Assembly (NCBI GenBank): GCA_963631415.1
Contig: CAVGQS010000065.1
Coordinates: forward strand, 1-13,835
Direction: 5' to 3'
DNA: 13,835 bases
Source of the DNA: UBA6382 sp963631415
GTDB lineage: Bacteria; Bacteroidota; Bacteroidia; Bacteroidales; Bacteroidaceae
Shown: positions 1 through 7,034 of the stretch, one piece after another
How positions within the stretch are numbered: position 1 is the first letter of the stretch
How the letters are laid out: each line of letters begins with the position of its first letter
Position numbers and translations under genes: made by a program
Notes under the pieces: model-generated
Databases searched by the model: none
Seen by the model: only the letters and a program-made list of their open reading frames with translations
What the model was told of the DNA's origin: nothing

Positions 1-250
1 TAAAATTTTTTTAAGTCCTTGTTTTCAATCGCTCAAGTACTACTTAAAAATTCTTTAGTGCGCGCCAGATGTAACGCACTGAAAAAGAATCAGATACAAA
101 AACCGCAAAATTCACGAATTAAGCGAATGTCGTGGTGGACTAAAAACACCTTTAATTTGTGAATAATTCGTGTCTCATTCATGAACATTAATGTTATATA
201 AAAACCACGGACAACTGACGTCAGAACGTTTTGCGCTGGTTGCGGAGAAC
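1..250. other. AT-rich intergenic region with inverted repeats, no gene seen
   Basis: No credible coding region is visible. The segment holds several inverted repeats. AGTGCG at 57-62 pairs with CGCACT at 75-80. CACGAATT at 113-120 pairs with AATTCGTG at 165-172, and ATTCAC at 110-115 pairs with GTGAAT at 159-164. There are also two perfect palindromes, AACATTAATGTT at 184-195 and CTGACGTCAG at 215-224. It lies downstream of the tRNA-His terminator. Its role is unknown; AT-rich intergenic repeats of the AATTCGTG kind are, from memory, common between Bacteroidales genes. Confidence 0.5.
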
Positions 251-251
251 G

Positions 252-287
252 AAAAAAGGGCACCAAGACCGAAGCTTTGGTGCCCTT
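252..287 (-). terminator. Rho-independent terminator of tRNA-His
   Basis: Read on the minus strand, AAAGGGCACCAA pairs with TTGGTGCCCTTT. The inner part closes through a G-T and a C-G pair onto a TTCG tetraloop, with one A-C mismatch. The stem runs straight into six T residues (complement of the A run at 252-257). It begins immediately after the encoded CCA end of the tRNA, so transcript release and tRNA 3' maturation must be tightly coupled. Confidence 0.9.
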
Positions 288-365
288 TGGGGTGACTAGT
301 GGGATTCGAACCCACGACATTCAGAACCACAATCTGACGCTCTAACCAACTGAACTATAGTCACC
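288..365 (-). tRNA. tRNA-His (anticodon GTG)
   Basis: Delivers histidine during translation. The minus strand folds as a full cloverleaf. The acceptor stem GTGACTA pairs with TAGTCAC. An extra 5' G (position -1, at 365) faces discriminator C73 (at 291), the hallmark of tRNA-His needed by histidyl-tRNA synthetase. The D arm is GTTC/GAGC. The anticodon stem TCAGA/TCTGA encloses the loop TTGTGGT with anticodon GTG. The T arm is GTGGG-TTCGAAT-CCCAC. The 3' CCA is encoded at 288-290. A promoter lies about 50 bp upstream and a terminator abuts the 3' end, so this is a monocistronic tRNA gene. Confidence 0.97.
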
Positions 366-417
366 ATGTTGGCATGAAACTGGGCTTGCTCTCAAGCCGC
401 TTGTTCCGATTGCGGTG

Positions 418-449
418 CAAAAGTAATGGTTTTGTTCGGTAAAACCAAA
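418..449 (-). promoter_or_regulatory. Bacteroidetes-type promoter of tRNA-His
   Basis: On the minus strand, TTTG (446-449) is followed after 20 nt by TACTTTTG (418-425), an exact match to the Bacteroidetes primary sigma consensus TTTG (-33) and TAnnTTTG (-7). The predicted start of transcription is near 411, about 45 nt before the mature tRNA 5' end. Confidence 0.8.
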
Positions 450-610
450 TTTTATAGGCAAAAATCATTGGACGGCTGCGGTTTTGAGGCGATAGCCGGA
501 GCGGGGATGGGTGAAGTTGGCGCAAAGATTAGGTTTTGAGGGCGAATGTTGCGGTTTTGAAGGCAAATGCTAAAGTTGTCTTGGCGGCTGCGGCTGCTGA
601 CTGCATAATA
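450..610. repeat. Intergenic spacer with imperfect 21-bp tandem repeats
   Basis: This gap lies between the tRNA-His promoter and the terminator of the long minus-strand gene unit. No gene is supported. Units 527-547 and 548-568 are adjacent 21-bp imperfect copies (16 of 21 positions identical) built on GGTTTTGA-GGC. A related GCGGTTTTGAGGC copy starts at 478, and a more decayed copy may follow at 569-589. The first full unit contains TTAGGTTTT, which also occurs in the 21-bp repeat at 6920-6982. Confidence 0.5.
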
Positions 611-617
611 ATAATGT

Positions 618-663
618 AACAACAAGAAAGGGCTGGGCTCCGGTTGATGGAGTCCAGCCCTTT
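618..663 (-). terminator. Terminator of the fucosidase gene unit
   Basis: A 15-bp stem (627-641 with 649-663, one G-T wobble) has a 7-nt loop. On the minus strand it is followed by the T-rich stretch CTTGTTGTT (complement of 618-626). It lies about 40 bp past the stop of the 801-residue gene and probably ends the whole leftward transcript. Confidence 0.9.
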
Positions 664-704
664 GTGTCCACACTAGGGGTGGAGGCCGCTAGGTGCGGCG
701 TGGG

Positions 705-3110
705 TTATTTGCGAATGTACTTGCGGCGGTTGACGATGTAGATGCCCTTTTCAGGAATCGCATTCAGTCGGTTGCCGTTGAGGTCGTAGATTGCGCTGTT
801 TGCCTCTGTGGAGGCGCTGATGATTTCATCGATGGCAGTTGGGTCAAAGATGTCGGTCACCTCTACGTTGGGGTTCTCGATGATGTAGAACGCAGAACCG
901 TGGTCGTTGTAGGTCCAGTCGCGCAGAGCCTGCGGAGTGGTGCCGGTACAGATGCAAGCGTACTTGTAGTCGGTGCCGTCCTTGCCGAGAAAGCTGAAGG
1001 ACTTTTCGAGCGACTTGGTGGTGCCGTTGTAAGAGGTGGTCTCGCTAGCCGCGTTGGTGCGGATAGACTTGAGGGCTGTCTCTTCCTGGGTGAACATGTA
1101 GTCGCGGCCCGACAGGGTGACGAAGGCCTTGGCTCCGGGATTGTAGAGATAGTAGGAACTTTCGTTCTTCAGTATCTGCCAGCAGTCGTCGAGGCTAAAA
1201 GGGTCGACCTCCTCTGTGTAGGCTTCGTCGCCAATGCCCTGCACGCAGCCGTTGGAGGCCTTGATGCTCACGTATTCGTCGGAAACGTTGGAGTTGTGCA
1301 CCAGCGTGCCTTCGCCCGTGATGGAGACGATGAAGTAGGCCTTGTAGTTGGAGAGCTGCGACAGAGAGGTGATGGTGTCGCCAGTGAGGGGCTTCACATC
1401 GTAGGTGATGGTGATGGTCATCAGGGAATCAACGATTGAGACTTTGGCATTGTAGCCGTCGATGGCGACGGGAGAAACGAGAGTATCAACCTCAATGACG
1501 TGGTCGGTGCTGAGCTGGTCGCCGTTGTAGTAGGTAGTGCCCTTGTATGTTGCACCGCCCTTGCTGCCTTCGGGTGCGCCCTCAACGACAATAGAATAGG
1601 GGGTCTTGAGAGCCTCGATGAACTGACCCTCAACGAGCACCTCGCCGCCAATCATCATAGAGGCGGGGATGGTGAGCAGGCCGTTGTCGTCGAAGCTGGA
1701 GTAGGGGTAGCTGTGCACGAAGTAGACCGGGTTGCCCTTGTCGTCGTACTGGCTGGTGGCGCTGGTGTTGTAGCCCGAGCGTATGATGACTCCGTTGTGG
1801 CTGAAGCCTGGATATGGGTCAATCTTGATGGTGAAGTCCTCGCCGTATGCCGCCTTGACGTTGGTGAGAGTCTTGCCGTCGGCAGTGAGCATCTGGCCGT
1901 TGAGCGAGCCTTCGATTACGCGGACGCTGTCGGAGTGGATGTCGAGCACGCGGTCAATGATGGTGCCGCCGTTGTTGGGCAGCAGGTTGCCGGCGTCGGG
2001 GTTACCGGCGGGGTCGATGCTGTTCCAGTCTACCTTATAGCGCATGCGGTAGAAGCCGCAGTCGGTGGTGTCAGGAATGGTGAACGTAGGCATGCCGCCG
2101 TTGATGGTGTTGCCGTTGGAGGCTGTGGTGCCGTCGCTCTTGAGCCAAGTGCCCGAGGGGTTGTAGGCTGAGTAGCTGACGATTTCGCTGCCGGCGGCGG
2201 GAGTACCGTTGTCGTTGATGTCGTAGGTGAACTTGCCGTCGTTGTTCCAGTCTACGTATACATATCCCGACATGTAGGAACCCTGATACTTGAACTTAGG
2301 AGTGACGGTCTGGCCAGCCTTGGCGCTGAACGACTGGTCCATCTGGTCCTTGTAGACCGTGGTGGCGAAGCTGGTGCATTCCTGGTCGTCAAGACCGATG
2401 GCTGTGATGTTGCGGTCAGAGCGCGAGTGCTCGAGGTCCTTGTCGAAATTGATGGCATACATCTCGGTGGTGAAGCGCGGCGACGGGTCGTCGTTGACCA
2501 CGATCTGGTCGATGTAGCATGCGAAGTCCTCCTCGCCCACTTCGGGTGTGCGGAGGTCGGGGCAGATGACGAGTGAGCTGATGTCGATACCGTCCTTGTC
2601 GGCATCGGCATAGCTGAAGCCGTTGATGCCTACGACTACGTCAACCCAAGTGTTGGCTGCCACCTTGGTCTCTGTGGCTACCTTGAACTGCTCGCAAGAG
2701 CCGTCTTGCCAGCTCCAAGCTTCTTCGGTACGCTTGCCGAGGCCGCATACGAGCACGCGGCTCTCTACGGGCTTGTAGAGCATGAAGTGGACGTAGCGCT
2801 TCTCCTTGGTGAGGCGGAAGGGCTCGTTGAGGTCTATGCGCACGCCGAAGGTGTTGCTGCCGTAGCGGCTGCGCTGCACGCCGACGATGTTGGCGGTAGA
2901 GTCAGGCGCGGAGCCCAGGACGGGGTCTACCTGATTGAGGTGGTTCTTGATGACCTGGGCGTTGCCCTCGAGCTTTCCGGTGCGGAAGGGGCTTTCTTCC
3001 CAGGTGTCGTATACTCCAACAGCCTTGTAGTCTGTAGAGTCGAATGTTATGGTTTGTGCGTTAGCGGCAAGTACTATCCATGCCGACGCAATGAAAAGTA
3101 AACGTTTCAT
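705..3110 (-). CDS. Large secreted GEVED-domain protein with T9SS-like C-terminal tail, function unknown
   Basis: An 801-residue exported protein of unknown function. Residues 1-19 are a signal peptide ending A-N-A-Q with no lipobox cysteine. Residues about 20-208 look like a beta-sandwich, carbohydrate-binding-like module. Residues about 280-395 match the GEVED pattern (Y-V-D-W-N-N-D-G-K-F at 285-294, then a conserved R-M-R-Y segment near 355). A beta-rich linker follows. Residues about 578-748 begin I-T-S-L-S-Q-L-S-N-Y-K-A-Y and look like a trefoil-type or similar binding domain found in Bacteroidales glycan enzymes. The last 30 residues (I-Y-D-L-N-G-N-R-L then K-G-I-Y-I-V) resemble the type IX secretion C-terminal signal. 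I see no catalytic motif. It starts 23 bp after the upstream fucosidase stop and is the last gene of the unit. It may be a surface glycan-binding or adhesin-like partner of the fucosidases (inference). Start: ATG directly before the K-R signal peptide. Confidence 0.85.
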   Translation of the reverse strand: MKRLLFIASAWIVLAANAQTITFDSTDYKAVGVYDTWEESPFRTGKLEGNAQVIKNHLNQVDPVLGSAPDSTANIVGVQRSRYGSNTFGVRIDLNEPFRLTKEKRYVHFMLYKPVESRVLVCGLGKRTEEAWSWQDGSCEQFKVATETKVAANTWVDVVVGINGFSYADADKDGIDISSLVICPDLRTPEVGEEDFACYIDQIVVNDDPSPRFTTEMYAINFDKDLEHSRSDRNITAIGLDDQECTSFATTVYKDQMDQSFSAKAGQTVTPKFKYQGSYMSGYVYVDWNNDGKFTYDINDNGTPAAGSEIVSYSAYNPSGTWLKSDGTTASNGNTINGGMPTFTIPDTTDCGFYRMRYKVDWNSIDPAGNPDAGNLLPNNGGTIIDRVLDIHSDSVRVIEGSLNGQMLTADGKTLTNVKAAYGEDFTIKIDPYPGFSHNGVIIRSGYNTSATSQYDDKGNPVYFVHSYPYSSFDDNGLLTIPASMMIGGEVLVEGQFIEALKTPYSIVVEGAPEGSKGGATYKGTTYYNGDQLSTDHVIEVDTLVSPVAIDGYNAKVSIVDSLMTITITYDVKPLTGDTITSLSQLSNYKAYFIVSITGEGTLVHNSNVSDEYVSIKASNGCVQGIGDEAYTEEVDPFSLDDCWQILKNESSYYLYNPGAKAFVTLSGRDYMFTQEETALKSIRTNAASETTSYNGTTKSLEKSFSFLGKDGTDYKYACICTGTTPQALRDWTYNDHGSAFYIIENPNVEVTDIFDPTAIDEIISASTEANSAIYDLNGNRLNAIPEKGIYIVNRRKYIRK

Positions 3111-3133
3111 AGTGAATCGGTGTGTTTTAGAGG

Positions 3134-4636
3134 TTAGTAGATGCTTATGTTAGAGAGAAGCGGGCAGGCGCGGCTGTCGTTGATGGTGACCCTGAGGCCT
3201 TTAGCCTTGTAGCCGTTGCCGTAGCTGCTGGACGTGCTGCCGTTGAGCGGCAGTATGCGCTTGTAGCCCACAGTGGTGGTCTGCACAGACGAGGCGAGGC
3301 GCTTCCACGTCGAGCCGTCTTCGGTGTATTCCACTTTCCAGTCCTTGATGCGCTGTCCCAGCTTGATGTATTCTTGCATCTGCAGGTAGCGGACGGTCTG
3401 CGCTTCAGGCCATGTGAATGTGATGGTGGCTGAAGTGGTGCCGTCGTTGGTAGCCCAGTAGGTGTCTTTGTTGTCGTCAACGAGGTTGGCTGCTGCGTAG
3501 TTGCGGCTTGTGCCGGCGTCGCGGGTTTCGCTCACTTCGATAGTGGCGGTCTTGGCGAGGTCGGTCTTGAAGCGCGTAGTCAGCAGGTCGCCCATCTCCT
3601 TGAGGCGGTTGACGGTGGCTGCGGGCAGGTGGCCTGTGGTGTCAGGCGGGCAGTTGAGGATGAGGGTGGCGTTGCGGCCTACGGTCTCCAGATACATCTG
3701 GAAGAGGCGCTCTGCACCCAGCACGCCCTCGGTGGAGTGCCAGAACCAGCCGGCGGTGGTAGCCTTGGCGTCACTCTCGCCGGGGAACCAGAGCCAAGAG
3801 CTCTCCTGGCCCACCTGGTTGGTGGCGTTGTTGCTGACGGTCGGGTCGAGCATGGCCCAGTTGGTCTCGCCAGCCCAGCCAGCCTCGTTGCCTATCCAGC
3901 GAGCCTCGCCGCCCAGACCCCACATGACGCAGTTGGGGGCGATTTTGTGGACGCGGTCGCGGAGGTTGGGGATGTCGTAGTAGTAGCTGCTGTTGATGCT
4001 GATGCTGGTGTTCTTGCCGCCGTAGTAGCCGGAGCCGCCTTGTGCGCCGTCGAACCACATCTCAAACTGGTCGCTGCCGTACTGCGCAAGTTCCTCGCAC
4101 TGCTTCAGGAAGACGTCGATGACGTAGTTGTCTTCGCCATAGTAGGCAGAGTTGCGGTCCCAGGGCGATACGTAGAAGCCGTACTTCATGTCGAGCTTCT
4201 GTGCAGCCTTGGCAAACAGTTCAGGAATGTTGGCGTTGCGGCCGTTGTCGTTGCCAGCCTTGGCAATGCTGTGGGTGGTGGTGGCTGTTGGCCACATGCA
4301 GAAACCGTCGTGGTGCTTCACAACAGCGATGCCGCCCTTCATGCCGGCAGCCTTGACAGCGGTGAGCCACTGCTCGGGGTCGGGCACCTGGGTGGGTGCA
4401 TACTTGGTCTCGTCTTCGTCGCCGTTGCCCCATTCGAGGTTGGTGAATGTGTTCATTCCGTAGTGGAAGAACGCATAGAATTCTGTTTCGTTCCACAAGA
4501 GCTGCCTTGGGGACGGTACCGGGTGGCAAGGCAGAGGCTCATTGTCGGGATTGCTGAGCGTCTGTTGCCTGAGTTCCAACTGTGCGAACGTAGTCAACGG
4601 CACAGTTAGGGCAATGAGTAGTGTCATTGTTTTCAT
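3134..4636 (-). CDS. GH29 alpha-L-fucosidase (B-like) with C-terminal F5/8 type C domain
   Basis: Predicted exported exo-fucosidase releasing terminal L-fucose from glycans. Residues 1-19 form a signal peptide (T-T-F-A-Q). The GH29 barrel spans about 35-355: F-F-H-Y-G-M-N-T-F (56-64), V-V-K-H-H-D-G-F-C-M-W (105-115), and W-F-D-G (194-197) with Asp196 as expected nucleophile. G-G-E-A-R-W (242-247) makes Glu244 a possible acid/base by comparison with B-type enzymes. These motifs and the low similarity to the other fucosidase here suggest subfamily B, which typically prefers branched alpha-1,3/1,4-fucosyl structures such as Lewis epitopes (family knowledge, not shown here). Residues about 361-500 read as a discoidin/CBM32-like domain. 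The ATG at 4636 is chosen over an in-frame TTG at 4645 because it gives a normal signal peptide. It sits 80 bp after folD. Confidence 0.93.
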   Translation of the reverse strand: MKTMTLLIALTVPLTTFAQLELRQQTLSNPDNEPLPCHPVPSPRQLLWNETEFYAFFHYGMNTFTNLEWGNGDEDETKYAPTQVPDPEQWLTAVKAAGMKGGIAVVKHHDGFCMWPTATTTHSIAKAGNDNGRNANIPELFAKAAQKLDMKYGFYVSPWDRNSAYYGEDNYVIDVFLKQCEELAQYGSDQFEMWFDGAQGGSGYYGGKNTSISINSSYYYDIPNLRDRVHKIAPNCVMWGLGGEARWIGNEAGWAGETNWAMLDPTVSNNATNQVGQESSWLWFPGESDAKATTAGWFWHSTEGVLGAERLFQMYLETVGRNATLILNCPPDTTGHLPAATVNRLKEMGDLLTTRFKTDLAKTATIEVSETRDAGTSRNYAAANLVDDNKDTYWATNDGTTSATITFTWPEAQTVRYLQMQEYIKLGQRIKDWKVEYTEDGSTWKRLASSVQTTTVGYKRILPLNGSTSSSYGNGYKAKGLRVTINDSRACPLLSNISIY

Positions 4637-4716
4637 TGGTAACAAAATGTTAGAAAGTTAATAATAATGTTATGTGTTGCTATATGTTGTGCGGAGTCTG
4701 AGCGGCGTCCGGGGCT

Positions 4717-5595
4717 TTAGCCGTAGATTTTCTTTTGTCCTGCGAGCAGGGTGTTTATCATGAGCGAGCAGATGGTCATGGGACCCACTCCGCCCGGCAC
4801 CGGCGTGATGTAGGAGCAGAGCGGCGCCACTTCGCTGAACTTCACGTCGCCTGTGAGGCGGAAGCCCTTGGGTCGCGTGCTGTCAGGCACTCGCGTGGTG
4901 CCCACGTCGATGACCACGGCTCCGGGCTTGACCATGTCGGCGGTGACAAATTCGGGCTGGCCAATGGCGGCGATGATGATGTCAGCCTGCCGGCACTCCT
5001 CCTTGATGTTGGCGCTGTGGCTGTGGCAGACGGTGACGGTGGCGTCGCCGTGGTTTTTCTGCATCATGAGCTGCGCCATGGGCTTGCCCACGATGTTGGA
5101 GCGCCCCAGTATCACGCATTTCTTGCCGGAGGTCTCTATGTTGTAGTGGCGCAGCAGCTCGAGGATGCCTCGGGGCGTGGCTGAGATGAAGCACGGCAGT
5201 CCGATGGCGAGTCTGCCTACGTTGACAGGGTGGAAACCGTCTACGTCCTTGTGGTAGTCGATGGCTTCAATCACTTTCTGCTCGTCGATGTGCTTGGGCA
5301 GGGGGAGCTGCACGATGAAGCCGTCGACGTCGGCGTCTTGGTTGAGTTTCTCCACCTCCTGGAGCAGTTCCTCTTCGGTAATGGTGTCTTCAAAGCGGAG
5401 CAGCGTGGACTTGAAGCCGCACTCGTTGCACGCCTTCACCTTGTTGGCGACATAGGTTTCGCTGCCACCGTCGTGGCCCACGAGTATGGCTGCGAGGTGC
5501 GGCCGTTTGCCTCCGTTCTTGAGCAGCTCGTCGACCTGTGCGGCTATGTCGAGCTTGATTGTGGCGGCAGTCTGTTTTCCGTCGATTAAAGTCAT
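4717..5595 (-). CDS. folD: Bifunctional methylenetetrahydrofolate dehydrogenase / methenyltetrahydrofolate cyclohydrolase
   Basis: Cytosolic enzyme interconverting 5,10-methylene-THF, 5,10-methenyl-THF and 10-formyl-THF with NADP(H), feeding purine and formyl-Met-tRNA synthesis. At 292 residues it has the normal family length. Visible motifs: S-E-T-Y-V-A-N-K (45-52) with Tyr48 and catalytic Lys52; V-Q-L-P-L-P (95-100) with Gln96; K-D-V-D-G-F-H-P (116-123) with Asp119; the nucleotide-binding loop G-R-S-N-I-V-G-K-P (164-172); and P-G-G-V-G-P-M-T (267-274). All key residues are intact. It lies 24 bp downstream of one fucosidase and 80 bp upstream of the other, which is odd company for a housekeeping gene. 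Co-transcription, not shared pathway, is the likeliest explanation. The neighbourhood of ffh and folD may be ancestral, with fucosidase genes inserted around folD (inference). Confidence 0.98.
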   Translation of the reverse strand: MTLIDGKQTAATIKLDIAAQVDELLKNGGKRPHLAAILVGHDGGSETYVANKVKACNECGFKSTLLRFEDTITEEELLQEVEKLNQDADVDGFIVQLPLPKHIDEQKVIEAIDYHKDVDGFHPVNVGRLAIGLPCFISATPRGILELLRHYNIETSGKKCVILGRSNIVGKPMAQLMMQKNHGDATVTVCHSHSANIKEECRQADIIIAAIGQPEFVTADMVKPGAVVIDVGTTRVPDSTRPKGFRLTGDVKFSEVAPLCSYITPVPGGVGPMTICSLMINTLLAGQKKIYG

Positions 5596-5619
5596 GGTGT
5601 ATGTTGTGTTGTTTATGGG

Positions 5620-6912
5620 TTATTTCTGCTTCAGCGTTATCTCGATGATGTAGTCAGTGCTGTCGGTGGGGTTGAGGCCGGTGAGCGTGAGCGTCTTGTC
5701 CTTGAGGGAGTAGGGCAGTGCTTTCTTCGTCCGGTATTCGCAGACCGCCTTCACCTTGCCTTCGGTCGGCAGGCTGATGTCGCCTACCTTATTATTAAGG
5801 ACGTGCAGCCATATCTTGTTGCCGCTGCGCGTGGCCACGCAGTCGTCAGACACGGTGGAGCCAGCCTGAGTGGCGTAGATTGTTTCGCCGTTGTCGCGGA
5901 GCCACTGTCCCATGCCTTTGAGGCGGTCGAGCGCCAGTTGCGGCAACTTGCCGTCGGGCTGCGGACCTATGTTGAGCAGCAGGTTAGCCCCCTTGGCGGC
6001 AGTTCTGACCAGCAGCTGCACCAGCTCTGCCACGCTCTTGTAGCGCTTGTCGGCGAGCCGGTAGCCCCACATGCCGTTCATCGTCTGGCACGTCTCCAGC
6101 GGCAGTCGGCTGACCTCCTGGCCAGACAGCCCCGCCTTGTTCTCGCCCGGTATGTCGCGTTCAAACATCTGGATGTCCTCGCCGGGGTAGGGCGTCTGGT
6201 GGTGGTTGTTGCCGATGAGGCAGGCGGGCTGGAGGCGGTGGATGAGAGCGTATTGCTCCGAGAGCTGCCAGTCGAACGGCGTGGCGTCCTTGTCGTGGTC
6301 CCACATGCCGTCAAACCAAATGCAGCCGATGGGTCCGTAGTTGGTGAGGAGCTCAGTGAGCTGGTTGTTCATGAACTTGTAGTACGTCGGCCAGTCAGCC
6401 TTGGAGCGGTCCTTGCCCGTGTTGTTGCCCACCCGTCCGGAGGGGTAGTCGTCGCGTGTCCAGTCGATGTGGCTGTAGTAGAGGTGCAGTTTGACGCCGT
6501 TGTCAGCGCACGCCTGCGCCAGCTGCGCGATGACGTCCTTGCCGTAGGGCGTGTGGGTGATGTTGTAGTCTGACTGCTGCGTGTTCCACATCGAGAAGCC
6601 GTCGTGGTGGCGTGAGGTGAAGGTGATGTAGCGCGCCCCTGAGTCCTTGATGGCCTTGACCCACTCCTGCGCGTTGAAGTCGTGGGGATAGAAGGCGTTG
6701 GCGAGTTTGGCGTACTCCTTGTTGTCGATGCCCTGGTCGGTCATCACCCATTCGCCCTGCCCAGGCATGGAGTACAGCCCCCAGTGTATGAAGATGCCGA
6801 AGCGGCTCTCCTCAAACTGCTTGCGTGCAGCGAGGTTCTCCGCCGACGGGCTGTATTGCGCCGCCGCCGTGAGGGCAAATGCTGCCAAGAGTATTGTGAG
6901 GAGTTTCTTCAT
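5620..6912 (-). CDS. GH29 alpha-L-fucosidase (A-like)
   Basis: Predicted exported alpha-L-fucosidase, 430 residues. Residues 1-19 are a signal peptide (A-L-T-A-A-A-Q) without lipobox, so probably periplasmic. The catalytic barrel spans about 25-345 with classic GH29 signatures: F-G-I-F-I-H-W-G (38-45), T-S-R-H-H-D-G-F (99-106), and I-W-F-D-G-M-W (198-204) with Asp201 as the expected nucleophile. L-P-L-E-T-C-Q-T-M-N-G-M-W-G-Y (270-284) is a typical second-half motif. Glu251 or Glu273 are acid/base candidates, which I cannot decide between. A short beta-rich C-terminal domain (about 350-430) follows; no separate carbohydrate-binding domain is seen. A-type GH29 enzymes are usually relaxed, aryl-fucoside-active fucosidases (family knowledge). 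It follows ffh after 122 bp containing a 21-bp tandem repeat and precedes folD by 24 bp. Confidence 0.96.
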   Translation of the reverse strand: MKKLLTILLAAFALTAAAQYSPSAENLAARKQFEESRFGIFIHWGLYSMPGQGEWVMTDQGIDNKEYAKLANAFYPHDFNAQEWVKAIKDSGARYITFTSRHHDGFSMWNTQQSDYNITHTPYGKDVIAQLAQACADNGVKLHLYYSHIDWTRDDYPSGRVGNNTGKDRSKADWPTYYKFMNNQLTELLTNYGPIGCIWFDGMWDHDKDATPFDWQLSEQYALIHRLQPACLIGNNHHQTPYPGEDIQMFERDIPGENKAGLSGQEVSRLPLETCQTMNGMWGYRLADKRYKSVAELVQLLVRTAAKGANLLLNIGPQPDGKLPQLALDRLKGMGQWLRDNGETIYATQAGSTVSDDCVATRSGNKIWLHVLNNKVGDISLPTEGKVKAVCEYRTKKALPYSLKDKTLTLTGLNPTDSTDYIIEITLKQK

Positions 6913-6919
6913 CTTAGCT

Positions 6920-6982
6920 GTTTAGGTTTTCAGAGTTGTTGTTTTGGTTTCCAGAGTTGTTGTTTAGGTTTTCCGAATCGTC
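6920..6982. repeat. Three 21-bp tandem repeats between ffh and the GH29 gene
   Basis: Units lie at 6920-6940, 6941-6961 and 6962-6982. Units 1 and 2 agree at 19 of 21 positions and units 1 and 3 at 17 of 21. Each has a GTTT-GG-TTT core; units 1 and 3 contain TTAGGTTTT. The array sits in the leader of the fucosidase gene, ending 8 bp before its start codon (on the transcribed strand the array precedes the ATG). Function unknown. Confidence 0.8.
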
Positions 6983-7034
6983 AGGGTGTCCTGAACTGTT
7001 TGTCCGCCCTGTATTGCTGCAGTGCGCCGCCCGC

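Noticed and set aside
693..1439. Plus-strand open frame opposite the large secreted gene
   Set aside because: It is antisense to a well-supported gene with signal peptide and domain motifs. Its translation is V/G/A-rich low-complexity with no family motif, as expected from GC-rich coding strands.
3629..4609. 326-codon plus-strand frame opposite the B-like fucosidase
   Set aside because: Antisense shadow of a clear GH29 gene; no recognisable motif and biased V/A/G/L composition.
4637..4645. TTG start extending the B-like fucosidase by three residues
   Set aside because: The ATG at 4636 gives a standard signal peptide and needs no rare start codon.
6920..6982. CRISPR array
   Set aside because: The 21-bp units are contiguous, without spacers, and no cas gene is present.
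6982..7011. Hairpin CAGGGTG / CGCCCTG after ffh as a terminator
   Set aside because: It has a seven-pair stem with a 16-nt loop and no T run on the minus strand, so it is not a convincing terminator between ffh and the fucosidase gene.
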